38,204 bases of DNA, from contig NZ_APML01000067.1 in assembly GCF_000359605.1 (NCBI RefSeq), positions 1 to 38,204 on the forward strand, given 5' to 3'. The position numbers and the translations under genes are program-made. The stretch comes from Gracilibacillus halophilus YIM-C55.5 (GTDB taxonomy: Bacteria; Bacillota; Bacilli; Bacillales; Amphibacillaceae). The notes under the pieces were generated by a model that was not told the origin of the DNA, did no database searches, and was given only the letters and a program-made list of their open reading frames with translations. Below, piece by piece: positions 28,503 to 36,749 of this stretch; positions within the stretch are counted from its first letter, which is position 1; every line of letters begins with the position of its first letter.

Positions 28503-28561
28503 ATAGGCACCTCTTTCGGTTTTAGTGATGAAAAGATCATTCATACATAGTCCTACGACAA

Positions 28562-28590
28562 AAAACCGCTCCCTTTTTAGAAGCGGTTTT
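28562..28590 (-). terminator. Riboswitch expression-platform terminator
   Basis: AAAACCGCT (28562-28570) pairs with AGCGGTTTT (28582-28590), with a T run on minus. It lies between the TPP aptamer and the ylmB start, so ligand-dependent termination is the likely control mode. Confidence 0.88.
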
Positions 28591-28644
28591 ATGGATCATC
28601 TATTGTTGTACAAACATAATGACATACAGGTGTCCATATTGATA

Positions 28645-28731
28645 CCACTTCCCTTCGCTAGTATTAACTAGTGCAGGTTTCAAGGGTTAAGACATCATGT
28701 CTTTCTCAGCTTTTACAGCACCCCTAGTGAA
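28645..28731 (-). ncRNA. TPP (THI-box) riboswitch aptamer
   Basis: On minus the THI-box elements appear in order: CACTAGGGGTGC at the 5' end, GCTGAGA (about 28704-28710), ACCCTTGAAACCTGC, a CTAG/CTAG stem, and GCGAAGGGAAGTGG at the 3' end. Within the ACCC-CCTG element the bases read TTGAAACC rather than the commoner TTTGAACC, a small variation. It controls ylmB-tenA by the terminator at 28562-28590 and confirms their thiamin role. Confidence 0.93.
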
Positions 28732-28732
28732 C

Positions 28733-28760
28733 TTTTTATTCCATTTTCTGTTACTATCAA
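28733..28760 (-). promoter_or_regulatory. Possible promoter of the TPP-riboswitch transcript
   Basis: TTGATA (28755-28760), 16 bp, TAAAAA (28733-28738) on minus. The -10 is weak, but the position puts the transcript start right at the aptamer's first stem. Confidence 0.45.
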
Positions 28761-28944
28761 AACATACTTGGCTGAATAATACAACCGTCATCTATATAAA
28801 TTGTAGTAATTTATTATATGATAAAAAAGATAAGATATACCGCTGATTGTTCCACATGATATAAAACTTTACCAATGCAAGAGAAACCTACAAGTTATAT
28901 AATAGATATGTTCTTATTCCATTCGTTTGCTAAGGAGGCGTGCT

Positions 28945-29217
28945 ATGAATGTAAACAAAGACCGAATAAAAATTGCACATAAAGAAGCGCTGATTGGAAT
29001 TGGATTAGTGTTGTTTCATTTCATTTGGTGGTTCAGTTTTGCCTACGGTTTAGGAAGCACGGATGTAGACAATTATTCGTATATCCTCGGCTTTCCGGCA
29101 TGGTTCTTCTATAGCTGTATCATGGGCATCATTGTTATGTCTATATTCGTAAGTTTGATCGTGAAATTGTTTTTTACTGAGATATCATTAGAGAATGAGG
29201 AGTTTGAAGACCGATGA
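28945..29217 (+). CDS. yhdT: YhdT-like small membrane protein (DUF997)
   Basis: 90 aa from the ATG at 28945, with AAGGAGG 6 nt upstream. An upstream in-frame start at 28927 is inside the ribosome binding site region. There are two membrane segments (IGIGLVLFHFIWWFSFAYG and FFYSCIMGIIVMSIFVSLIV). It matches the small DUF997 protein encoded just before panF in many bacteria. Its stop overlaps the panF start by 4 nt (ATGA), so it is probably an accessory subunit or assembly partner of PanF. No catalytic motif is seen. Confidence 0.85.
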   Translation: MNVNKDRIKIAHKEALIGIGLVLFHFIWWFSFAYGLGSTDVDNYSYILGFPAWFFYSCIMGIIVMSIFVSLIVKLFFTEISLENEEFEDR

Positions 29218-30662
29218 ATACCGAAGCGAGTATTACGTTGTTTACATCGATTGCACTGATATTTTTCATAGGATTTATGGCAAGTCGACAGCAAAAAACA
29301 AATCAGTCATTCATTCTTGATTACTATTTGGGTGGGAGAAGTTTAGGCGGATTTGTCCTAGCCATGACAATGACAGCTACTTATGGTAGTGCCAGCAGTT
29401 TTATTGGTGGACCTGGGGTTGCTTATAACGAAGGCTTAGGCTGGGTATTATTATCCGTGACCCAAGTTGCTACAGGGTATTTCACGTTAATGATTCTTGG
29501 AAAAAAATTTGCGCTAATAACGAAACAATATCGAGCTGTTACTATGGTCGATTTTTTGAAAACCCGCTATCAATCAAAACCTGTTGTCATTCTTTCTGCG
29601 TTAAGTATCATTGTTTTTTTATTCTCTGCGATGGCTGCTCAATGGATTGGTGGTGCTAGACTAATTGAATCCTTAACGGGGCTGTCTTATCATACCGCAT
29701 TATTAATTTTTGTTGTGACGGTATTGATTTATGTGACATTTGGCGGGTTTCGAGCCGTCACTTTTACTGATGCGATTCAAGGAAGTATTATGTTTATCGG
29801 TACATTCATTTTGTTAATCGCGATCATCATAGCTGGGGGCGGCATTTCCTCGATTATGACAGACCTTCAGACTGAAAATCCGAATCTCATCAGTCCCTTT
29901 GGTGCAGATGGATCATTAACGCCGACATATGTGTCTTCCTATTGGGTACTTGTTGGTGTTGGTGTTGTAGCCTTACCGCAAATTGCTGTCAGGGCTATGT
30001 CATACCAAAATGCTAGATCCTATCATCGAGCACTGATCATTGGGACAGTTGTGGTCGGCGTCATTATGTTAAATATGCATTTAATCGGCGTATTTGCTCG
30101 GCCCATTTTACCTGGCATTGAAGTCGGTGATAAAGTCATGCCTTTAGTGGCTTTAGAAGTGTTACCTGCGTGGCTGTCCGGTATTGTATTGGCAGCTCCG
30201 TTAGCTGCGATTATGTCAACGGTGGATTCATTGCTCCTATTAGTAAGCTCTTCTATTGTAAAAGATGTGTATATCAATTACATCAATCCAGCCGTTTCTC
30301 AGCGGCATGTACGTCGTCTGAGTATAATCATTACCGGAGTGCTCGGCATCATCGTCTATTTACTAGCCGTCCAACCACCTGATTTAATTATATGGTTAAA
30401 CCTTTTTGCCATCGGTGGACTTGAAGCGGTATTTATATGGCCGATTGTTTTAGGATTGTATTGGAAAAATGCGAATAAGGATGGTGCGTTAGCATCGATG
30501 ATAGCCGGAATGGCGTCATATATGATATTTGAAACCTTTTCTCCCAACCCTTTTGGAATGCATAGTGTAGTGACGTCAATGGCACTTGCTCTCATAGCAT
30601 TTATTTGTTTTAGTCTCGTGGGAAATAAATATCGCCAACAAAGAGCTTCGTTCACAAATTAA
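29214..30662 (+). CDS. panF: Sodium/pantothenate symporter
   Basis: 482 aa with about 12-13 membrane segments, as in the sodium:solute symporter family. Family marks are FILDYYLGGRSLGGFVLAMTM near residue 35, TYGSASSFIGGPG, the GGFRAVTFTDAIQGSIMF block and PLAAIMSTVDSLLLLVSS. The upstream DUF997 partner points to pantothenate as substrate. It would feed coenzyme A synthesis. The ATG overlaps the yhdT stop. No riboswitch was seen upstream. Confidence 0.93.
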   Translation: MNTEASITLFTSIALIFFIGFMASRQQKTNQSFILDYYLGGRSLGGFVLAMTMTATYGSASSFIGGPGVAYNEGLGWVLLSVTQVATGYFTLMILGKKFALITKQYRAVTMVDFLKTRYQSKPVVILSALSIIVFLFSAMAAQWIGGARLIESLTGLSYHTALLIFVVTVLIYVTFGGFRAVTFTDAIQGSIMFIGTFILLIAIIIAGGGISSIMTDLQTENPNLISPFGADGSLTPTYVSSYWVLVGVGVVALPQIAVRAMSYQNARSYHRALIIGTVVVGVIMLNMHLIGVFARPILPGIEVGDKVMPLVALEVLPAWLSGIVLAAPLAAIMSTVDSLLLLVSSSIVKDVYINYINPAVSQRHVRRLSIIITGVLGIIVYLLAVQPPDLIIWLNLFAIGGLEAVFIWPIVLGLYWKNANKDGALASMIAGMASYMIFETFSPNPFGMHSVVTSMALALIAFICFSLVGNKYRQQRASFTN

Positions 30663-30708
30663 GAAAAGTCGATTCTTGTATTTTTTGAAATTAATGTATC
30701 TTTTCACG

Positions 30709-30753
30709 ATTATCGGGAAATCGACAGGTCACGTTGCATCGATTTCCCGATAA
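30709..30753. repeat. Single family-1 dyad repeat, second locus
   Basis: ATCGGGAAA and TTTCCCGAT arms, a perfect pair, enclose about 20 variable bases. The base pair changed relative to the units at 7757 and 7809 is compensated on both sides. The unit begins at 30711, 66 bp before the first family-2 unit; at the first locus that distance is 65 bp. Confidence 0.75.
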
Positions 30754-30776
30754 AATGTAACATTCGCTTATTTTCC

Positions 30777-30980
30777 GTGCAAACAGCATTCGTTATATCA
30801 TCTGTTTGAAGGATAAATGAATATGTAGTGCAAACCGCTCCTCTTCATTTCGATGTTTGACTCATATATCCATTTTCGATGCAAATAACTCCTTACACTT
30901 CTTCGATTTGACGCAAATATTGATTTTCTATGCGTACGGCTACATCTATTACTTCTGTTTGACTTAAAAACTCCTCTTTA
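30777..30980. repeat. Four tandem 51-bp family-2 dyad repeats, second locus
   Basis: Units start at 30777, 30828, 30879 and 30930, exactly 51 bp apart, with cores RTGCAAAYNG and TGTTTGACKCATAT-like halves. Unit 1 has the same alternative tail (GGATAAATGAATAT) as the first unit at the other loci. It is more diverged than the copy at 7978 and shows no long open frame, which argues against coding. It lies between convergent panF and rpsR. Confidence 0.8.
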
Positions 30981-31020
30981 CTTATTATGCGCAAAAATTC
31001 AGGTTGTCTTTCCTACTAAA

Positions 31021-31056
31021 AAAGACACAATCAGGAATATCTCCCAATTGTGCCTT
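31021..31056 (-). terminator. Terminator of rpsF-ssb-rpsR
   Basis: AAAGACACAAT (31021-31031) pairs with ATTGTGCCTT (31047-31056) with one mismatch. On minus it is followed by TTTTTTAG. It is 8 nt after rpsR. Confidence 0.88.
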
Positions 31057-31063
31057 CCAACGA

Positions 31064-31294
31064 TTACTCTTTTGCATATGGCAATAGTGCCATTTGACGA
31101 GCACGTTTAATTGCTTTTGTTAATTTACGTTGATACTTAGCAGAAGTACCCGTTACACGACGAGGTAAAATCTTACCACGATCAGAGATAAAACGTTTCA
31201 GTAATTCCACGTCTTTATAATCGATGTGTGTAATACCGTTCGCCGTGAAATAACACACCTTACGACGTTTTGCGCGACCGCGACGAGCTGCCAT
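31064..31294 (-). CDS. rpsR: 30S ribosomal protein S18
   Basis: 76 aa, as expected. The basic head [17 protein letters not shown] and the core [25 protein letters not shown] are standard S18. The CYF segment retains one cysteine only, the zinc-less C- form. It is last in the rpsF-ssb-rpsR operon, with AGAAGGAGG before the start. Confidence 0.98.
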   Translation of the reverse strand: MAARRGRAKRRKVCYFTANGITHIDYKDVELLKRFISDRGKILPRRVTGTSAKYQRKLTKAIKRARQMALLPYAKE

Positions 31295-31320
31295 GATAGA
31301 AAACCTCCTTCTATTTTAAA

Positions 31321-31806
31321 TTAAAACGGTAAATCATCGTCAGAAATGTCGACGGGTTCACCCTTGTCCTGAAATGGGTTATTTTCCGCTGCATTTCCTT
31401 GATCATTTTGACTATTTTGATTTGGTGGAGTTGATTGATTCTGATTTTGTTGAACATTTGAAGATCCTGAGCCACCTGTTGAACTTCCTCTTGACTCGAG
31501 AAATTGGACAGAATCTGCCACAACTTCCGTAACAAACACACGTTTACCTTCTTGGTTATCATAGCTCCGTGATTGCAAGCGGCCGTCTACACCGACAAGA
31601 CTGCCCTTGCTCATGTAACTGGCCAAATTCTCAGCTGGTCTTCTCCACACGACACAATTAATAAAATCAGCATCTCTTTGTCCTTGCTGGTTAGAGAACG
31701 GACGATTAACAGCTATCGTAAAATTAGCTACTGCTACGCCACTTGGTGTGTATCGTAAGTCAGGATCTCTTGTCAATCTGCCGACAAGCACCACTCGATT
31801 CAACAT
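31321..31806 (-). CDS. ssb: Single-stranded DNA-binding protein SsbA
   Basis: 161 aa. The N-terminal OB fold ([38 protein letters not shown]) spans about 1-108. A Q/N/S/G-rich linker follows, and the acidic tail DISDDDLPF that recruits replication and repair partners is intact. It lies between rpsF and rpsR as in all Bacilli. The start follows GGAGAGGTTCTGAA. Confidence 0.97.
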   Translation of the reverse strand: MLNRVVLVGRLTRDPDLRYTPSGVAVANFTIAVNRPFSNQQGQRDADFINCVVWRRPAENLASYMSKGSLVGVDGRLQSRSYDNQEGKRVFVTEVVADSVQFLESRGSSTGGSGSSNVQQNQNQSTPPNQNSQNDQGNAAENNPFQDKGEPVDISDDDLPF

Positions 31807-31823
31807 TTCAGAACCTCTCCTTT

Positions 31824-32114
31824 TTATTGATCGTCTTCGCGAATGGCCATATGACGAATAATGTCATCAGTGAATTTCGCTTGGCGGCTAAATTCATTAA
31901 TCGCTTGTTCATCACCTGTGAAATTAATCAAGACATAATAACCATCACGATAGTCATTAATTTCATAAGCAAGACGTTTCTTGCCAACTTCTTCTACTTT
32001 TTCAATCTCCGCCCCATTATTAGTAAGGTGGCCATTAAAACGCTCAATTAAAGCTGTTTGTGCCTCCTCTTCCATGTCTGGGCGGATGATATACATCATT
32101 TCATATTTTCTCAT
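31824..32114 (-). CDS. rpsF: 30S ribosomal protein S6
   Basis: 96 aa. [40 protein letters not shown], and [21 protein letters not shown] are S6 signatures. It is the first gene of the operon; AAAGGAGGTG lies about 9 nt upstream. Its leader contains an S6:S18-type autoregulatory candidate. Confidence 0.98.
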   Translation of the reverse strand: MRKYEMMYIIRPDMEEEAQTALIERFNGHLTNNGAEIEKVEEVGKKRLAYEINDYRDGYYVLINFTGDEQAINEFSRQAKFTDDIIRHMAIREDDQ

Positions 32115-32132
32115 CCGTCTACACCTCCTTTT

Positions 32133-32180
32133 GGACTTTACGGCTCTTTAGTAGAGCAAGGAGTAATGATTTCATTACTC
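32133..32180 (-). promoter_or_regulatory. Leader of rpsF with candidate S6:S18 binding motif
   Basis: On minus a perfect hairpin GAGTAATGA/TCATTACTC (32161-32180) is followed by CTCT-loop-AGAG and then CCGTAAAGTCC just before the ribosome binding site. The stem-adjacent CCG resembles the bulge recognised by the S6:S18 complex in autoregulatory leaders of other bacteria. The fit is by eye only. Confidence 0.45.
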
Positions 32181-32190
32181 ACAATACCTA

Positions 32191-32219
32191 ATTATATCAA
32201 TATATTGACCCAATTGCAA
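32191..32219 (-). promoter_or_regulatory. Sigma-A promoter of rpsF
   Basis: TTGCAA (32214-32219), 17 bp, TATAAT (32191-32196) on minus, between the ychF stop and rpsF. The -10 is perfect. Confidence 0.8.
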
Positions 32220-32227
32220 ACACAACA

Positions 32228-33328
32228 TTATACATTGAAACGGAAGTGCATGACATCTCCATCTTTGACAATGTATTCTTTCCCTTCTAACCTTACATTG
32301 CCATTTTCTTTTGCTGTATGTTCAGACCCTGCTTCCATTAAATCATCATAAGAAACGGTTTCCGCTCGGATAAAGCCTTTTTCGAAATCACTATGAATAA
32401 TGCCAGCTGCTTTTGGTGCTTTAATCCCTTTTTGGAACGTCCACGCACGCACTTCTTGCTCACCAGCAGTAAAATATGTGCCTAATCCTAATAATTGATA
32501 CGTTGCTTTAATTAATTGATCGAGGCCAGATTCTGCGATTCCTAACTCTTCTAGAAACGCTTCTTTTTCCTCACCATCTAATTCTGCAATTTCGGATTCT
32601 ACTTTTGCGCTCACAACGATAACTTCTGCTTCATCCTTCGCTGCAAAATCTTTTACTTTTTGTACATTTTCATTCGCATCTGCATCCAATAGTTCATCTT
32701 CGCCGACATTTGCTACATATAAAACTGGCTTACTTGTTAGCAGATGTAACCCTTTGACTAACTTCTCTTCGTCTTCAGAAAAAGATACAGCACGAGCTGG
32801 TTTTTCCTCTTCGAAAGCCTCTTTCAACTTCGATAATACTTCAAACTCAGCTACCGCTTCTTTATCTTTTTGTTTCGCCATTTTTTCAACTCGTTGCATT
32901 CTCTTCGTCACTGTATCAAGATCGGCCAATATCAATTCCAAATTTATCGTTTCAATATCTGAAATGGGATCAACTTGGCCAGATACGTGCGTAATATTTT
33001 CATCTTGAAAGCAACGAACCACATGACAAATCGCATCGACTTGGCGAATATGTGATAAAAATTGGTTGCCAAGTCCCTCGCCCTTACTCGCACCTTTCAC
33101 AATGCCTGCAATATCTGTGAATTCAAATGCAGTGGGGATCGTTTTTTTCGGTTGATACATATCACTTAATTTGTACAAACGTTGATCAGGTACTTCAACA
33201 ATCCCTACATTTGGATCGATTGTACAAAATGGATAGTTGGCTGATTCTGCACCAGCTTGTGTAATTGCGTTAAATAACGTTGATTTCCCGACGTTTGGTA
33301 AACCAACGATTCCTGCTGTTAATGCCAT
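32228..33328 (-). CDS. ychF: YchF/OLA1-family redox-regulated ATPase
   Basis: 366 aa from the ATG at 33328 (MALTAGIVGLPNVGKST), with AAGGAG upstream. A GTG at 33340 overlaps that site and is unlikely. The Obg-type P-loop GLPNVGKST, the switch DIAGIVKGASKGEGLGNQFL and the relaxed NxxE-type base-specificity loop (YVANVGEDE) mark YchF, which prefers ATP. A C-terminal TGS domain ends IVKDGDVMHFRFNV. It binds ribosomes and influences stress responses. It is a single gene followed by the rpsF promoter. Confidence 0.96.
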   Translation of the reverse strand: MALTAGIVGLPNVGKSTLFNAITQAGAESANYPFCTIDPNVGIVEVPDQRLYKLSDMYQPKKTIPTAFEFTDIAGIVKGASKGEGLGNQFLSHIRQVDAICHVVRCFQDENITHVSGQVDPISDIETINLELILADLDTVTKRMQRVEKMAKQKDKEAVAEFEVLSKLKEAFEEEKPARAVSFSEDEEKLVKGLHLLTSKPVLYVANVGEDELLDADANENVQKVKDFAAKDEAEVIVVSAKVESEIAELDGEEKEAFLEELGIAESGLDQLIKATYQLLGLGTYFTAGEQEVRAWTFQKGIKAPKAAGIIHSDFEKGFIRAETVSYDDLMEAGSEHTAKENGNVRLEGKEYIVKDGDVMHFRFNV

Positions 33329-33430
33329 AAAATTTTTCACTCCTTAAGGATTACGTCCATATGAACGTTACAGACAATCTTATTATATTGATACTGATTC
33401 CAGTTTACAAGCACTGAAAATAAGAAAAAC

Positions 33431-33447
33431 AAGGAGTCTTCCCCCTT
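33431..33447 (-). terminator. Weak terminator after yyzM
   Basis: On minus AAGGGG and CTCCTT pair (one G-T) around GAAGA, followed by GTTTTTCTT. It is about 80 nt beyond the yyzM stop, past parS. Confidence 0.55.
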
Positions 33448-33512
33448 ATTTCACGCTTTTTTTCATAACATTTTTTGCTTTTTTACGAATGGAACCAATC
33501 AAAAATTAAAAA

Positions 33513-33528
33513 TGTTTCACGTGGAACA
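33513..33528. promoter_or_regulatory. parS site
   Basis: TGTTTCACGTGGAACA matches the 16-bp parS consensus (TGTTNCACGTGAAACA read on the other strand) at every fixed position. ParB (Spo0J) loads here and spreads, recruiting condensin. It lies 1 nt from the yyzM stop, 2.4 kb from parB, consistent with an origin-proximal position. Confidence 0.93.
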
Positions 33529-33529
33529 T

Positions 33530-33724
33530 TTACTCTGCTGATTCTAACACTTTTTTCATTTTTTGCTCAAATCGTCTTCGCGGTAACAATACGCTGTGCC
33601 CGCACCCCTGGCATTTGATACGAATATCTGCTCCCATTCGAATCACTTTCCAGCGGTTCTCGCCACAAGGATGAGTTTTTTTCATTTGAACAATGTCATT
33701 TAATTGAAAAGTTTTTTGTTCCAT
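33530..33724 (-). CDS. yyzM: DUF951 protein YyzM
   Basis: 64 aa from the ATG at 33724, with AAGGTG 8 nt upstream. The longer frame from 33790 lacks a site. MKKTHPCGENRWKVIRMGAD, IKCQGCGHSVLLPR is the DUF951 pattern, with C-x2-C plus an earlier HPCG cysteine that could bind zinc and an OB-like small fold. Its function is unknown. It is conserved between ychF and the parAB genes in Firmicutes. parS abuts its stop. Confidence 0.9.
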   Translation of the reverse strand: MEQKTFQLNDIVQMKKTHPCGENRWKVIRMGADIRIKCQGCGHSVLLPRRRFEQKMKKVLESAE

Positions 33725-33830
33725 ATGAATGACACCTTCTTTCTTCAAGAATTCTACGATCGATTTAAGCTGTACCCTATTATAAAGCATTTATGGAAAA
33801 TATAAAAGAAAATAGGTAAGGCATCACGCT

Positions 33831-34841
33831 TCAATGCTTTCGTAAAAATGGTACGAGAAAAATTGCTAACAATAAGTATAAATTAATTAAACCATATAAC
33901 GGATACAACCATGCGATTAAGGTGGAGAAACCAATGCTTGTTAGTGGAATCACGATGACCATGAGGATGGCGACAAGCTTCCACATATCAATAGTTAGCA
34001 AGCTTTTTAATCTCGTTGCAATACCTAGTACTCCAGATATTGCGGTTGTGAATATAGCAAACCATAACAAAATAGACATTACGACATAAGTAAATGCCGG
34101 ATAGTTTTTCAAAATAGCAAACAAAGGAATCTCATATAAAATAATCACTTCAGACAACTGCACTAAACTATTATTGTATAAAAACGAGGTAATTCCTAAT
34201 ATTAACCCACTGCCAACACTTGCAATCCAGATTTCACCTTTGGATTTTATTTGTTCTCCAACAGCGCTAATCACAGCGATAATCGATAAAATATTTAAAG
34301 CGGTAAATGTAAAGGCTGCAGACCAATTGCTTTGATGGTGGATATCAATCATGAAATGCAAGTTCTGTTCTACGGTAAAAAACAATAATAAGGCGATTAA
34401 CCCAACAATGAGCAAAGGTAAAATAATCGAATTTAACATAAGTACACCACGAATGCCACGCATAAAAATTAAGACAATAAATCCAGCCATGAATACAATG
34501 CCTGTCCATTTAGGTAGTTGAAATGCTTCAAATGTTGCTCCACTTCCTGCTACCATAATCACCGTTGTCGATAATAAATAAAAGAAAATTAATACATCAT
34601 AAAATCGAGCCACTTTTCGCCCAACGATAATCTCTAATACCGAAAAATAGTTACTGGTTTGATACTTATAGCTAACATGCATCGTAATGTAGACCGCCAA
34701 AATAAAGAAGATCGTAAACAATATGATAGCTAGTCCACTTTCATGACCAAAAAATTGCCAAAGTTCTCGACCTGATGCATACCCTGCCCCAATCATTGTA
34801 CCAATAATTAAAAACATCCATTTGATGCCTGATTTCCACAT
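33831..34841 (-). CDS. YkvI-family membrane transporter-like protein
   Basis: 336 aa from the ATG at 34841 (MWKSGIKWMF), with TTTGGAGG 7 nt upstream. About ten hydrophobic segments are seen. The N-terminal FLIIGTMIGAGYASGRELWQFF, with a broken first helix, is typical of LeuT-fold (APC-like) transporters and matches the YkvI group. The substrate is unknown. It lies alone between the DUF554 gene and yyzM, all on minus. Confidence 0.8.
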   Translation of the reverse strand: MWKSGIKWMFLIIGTMIGAGYASGRELWQFFGHESGLAIILFTIFFILAVYITMHVSYKYQTSNYFSVLEIIVGRKVARFYDVLIFFYLLSTTVIMVAGSGATFEAFQLPKWTGIVFMAGFIVLIFMRGIRGVLMLNSIILPLLIVGLIALLLFFTVEQNLHFMIDIHHQSNWSAAFTFTALNILSIIAVISAVGEQIKSKGEIWIASVGSGLILGITSFLYNNSLVQLSEVIILYEIPLFAILKNYPAFTYVVMSILLWFAIFTTAISGVLGIATRLKSLLTIDMWKLVAILMVIVIPLTSIGFSTLIAWLYPLYGLINLYLLLAIFLVPFLRKH

Positions 34842-34953
34842 AGCTTTGCCTCCAAATAAACCTAGATATAATAAAATATGCAATAAAAGGCAAAGCTATG
34901 ATGAGGTTTGCGTTTTCAAAAATCCGTTTATCACATGCATTTATTCTTTCATT

Positions 34954-35661
34954 CTAAGAAATGATCATATGATAACCAAAAAACAACAAAATAAATAGTA
35001 AGATAGCCGGCAGAAAGTCACCAATTTTAATTTTTGTTACGTTAAGAATATTGAGACCGATGACCATGATCAGTAATCCACCAGTAGCAGTGATTTCATT
35101 AATAAATAAATCTAAATACGCTTCAGGAATCCATCGATTAATTTGAACAGCAAACAAAGCAATAGCCCCTTGATACAATACAACTGGTATAACTGAAAAT
35201 ATCACACCATAACCGAGCGTGCTCGTTAAAACAAGAGACATAAAGCCATCAAGAAATCCTTTGGTAATAAGTAGCTCGTGATCGCCTCTCATTCCGCCAT
35301 CTAGCGCACCAATGATAGACATTGCACCAATCACAAATATCAATGTCGCTGTAATGAACGCTTCGGTTAGATTCCCGTTGCCATTTTTTATAAAACGTGT
35401 TTCTAACGCTTTTCCAACAGCATTCAATTTGTCCTCTAGGTGAATACTTGCTCCTAGTAGACCACCTAGTAAGATACTTAATAAAATAATAATGATATTT
35501 TCAGCTTGAATGGCCATTTGAATTCCTATCAATACAACAACTAATCCAATTGCTTGTAATGCTGTCGACTTTAGACGTTCAGGGATGTTGCGAAAAAATA
35601 ACCCCAAACATGTCCCTATAATAATGCATATTCCATTAATTATTGTCCCATATAATGCCAT
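34954..35661 (-). CDS. DUF554 (YqgA/YdfK-like) membrane protein
   Basis: 235 aa from the ATG at 35661, with GGAGTGG 5 nt upstream; a start at 35670 is worse placed. There are six or seven hydrophobic segments. GTIINGICIIIGTCLGLFF at the start, GALDGGMRGDHELLITKGFLDGF and TATGGLLIMVIGLNIL are DUF554 marks. Its function is unknown. It occupies the usual place of a membrane gene next to spo0J in Bacilli. Confidence 0.85.
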   Translation of the reverse strand: MALYGTIINGICIIIGTCLGLFFRNIPERLKSTALQAIGLVVVLIGIQMAIQAENIIIILLSILLGGLLGASIHLEDKLNAVGKALETRFIKNGNGNLTEAFITATLIFVIGAMSIIGALDGGMRGDHELLITKGFLDGFMSLVLTSTLGYGVIFSVIPVVLYQGAIALFAVQINRWIPEAYLDLFINEITATGGLLIMVIGLNILNVTKIKIGDFLPAILLFILLFFGYHMIIS

Positions 35662-35753
35662 GATTGCCACTCCGAACGTTCGTATATATTTTGCGATGTA
35701 TTGTGAGAAAGATATTTTCTATGTTGAAATAAACAAGTTTTTCCGTTATGAAT

Positions 35754-35794
35754 ACCCGAATGCTAGCTGATTTTGGATCAGTTTACATTCGGGT
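35754..35794. other. Long hairpin between parB and the DUF554 gene
   Basis: ACCCGAATG (35754-35762) pairs with CATTCGGGT (35786-35794), with an inner CTGAT/ATCAG step. The plus side has only TCATTTTC and the minus side has no T run, so termination is uncertain. It may end the noc-soj-spo0J transcript inefficiently. Confidence 0.45.
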
Positions 35795-35915
35795 TCATTT
35801 TCGGAGATCAATTATCCAAACAGTGCGTTCGCTATTCTCGTAAAAATCTTCGCATATTGACTACATGATATAAAACTTTCGTATGTTGAATGTAAGAGTT
35901 TCTTTTATCCTCATT

Positions 35916-36749
35916 TCACTCCATCATATCCAAAATACGGTTTAAGTCTTCATCAGAAAAAAATTCAATTTCAATTTTCCCTTTTTTCTTACCTTTATTA
36001 ATCTTTACATTCGTACCAAAATGATCTTTTAACTGATTTTCTTTTTCGGTGATAAAAATATCTTTTTTCTCTTTCTTTTTTGACTTTTTCTTCTTTTGAT
36101 TGATTTCTTGAATCAGTTGTTCCACTTGACGTACATTCAATTGTTCTTTACGAATCTTTTCGACAACGGGGATCATTTTATCTTCATCTTTTAGCCCTAG
36201 CAATGCTCTACCATGCCCCATCGATATGGCGCCATGATTAATTTGTGCAATCACCTTTTCTGGTAATGTTAATAATCGAACCAAGTTTGCAATATGGGAA
36301 CGACTTTTGCCGAGACGTTTGGATAATTGATCTTGTGTGACCCCTAATTCGTGAATTAACCGATTGTACGCTTGTGCTTCTTCAATCGGCGTTAGATCCT
36401 CACGTTGAATATTTTCTAATAACGCAAGTTCCATCATCTCATCATCTGATAACTCTTTTACAATGACTGGTATTGTATCTAAACCTGCTTCTTTCGCGGC
36501 ACGATATCTCCGCTCACCAATGACAATTTCATAGCCACGTATACTTTTACGTACAATTAATGGCTGTAAAATACCATGCTGTTCAATCGATTCTTTCAAT
36601 TCTTCGATAGCATCTGCTTCAAACATCTGTCTTGGCTGATATGGATTAGGGCGACAATCTTTTACTTCTACTTCTTCAATCGCTGTCTCATCATTTTCTT
36701 CTAATTCTGGAAAAAATGCATTGATCCCTTTGCCTAGTCCTTTAGCCAT
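35916..36749 (-). CDS. spo0J: Chromosome-partitioning protein ParB (Spo0J)
   Basis: 277 aa from the ATG at 36749 ([15 protein letters not shown]), with AAAGGAAG upstream. Order: a short N-terminal Soj-activating peptide, a CTP-binding ParB/Srx domain ([22 protein letters not shown]), an HTH domain ([22 protein letters not shown]) and a C-terminal dimer region after a lysine-rich linker. It clamps on parS, spreads and loads condensin. It overlaps soj by 8 nt. A parS lies 2.4 kb away. Confidence 0.97.
   Translation of the reverse strand: MAKGLGKGINAFFPELEENDETAIEEVEVKDCRPNPYQPRQMFEADAIEELKESIEQHGILQPLIVRKSIRGYEIVIGERRYRAAKEAGLDTIPVIVKELSDDEMMELALLENIQREDLTPIEEAQAYNRLIHELGVTQDQLSKRLGKSRSHIANLVRLLTLPEKVIAQINHGAISMGHGRALLGLKDEDKMIPVVEKIRKEQLNVRQVEQLIQEINQKKKKSKKKEKKDIFITEKENQLKDHFGTNVKINKGKKKGKIEIEFFSDEDLNRILDMME

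Noticed and set aside
28849-28864. Second parS site TGTTCCACATGATATA
   Set aside because: Three mismatches to the 16-bp consensus, including the central CACGTG core.
35674-35685. PurR box near the DUF554 start (CGAACGTTCG)
   Set aside because: It is a single short palindrome, not the spaced inverted pair seen at purA.
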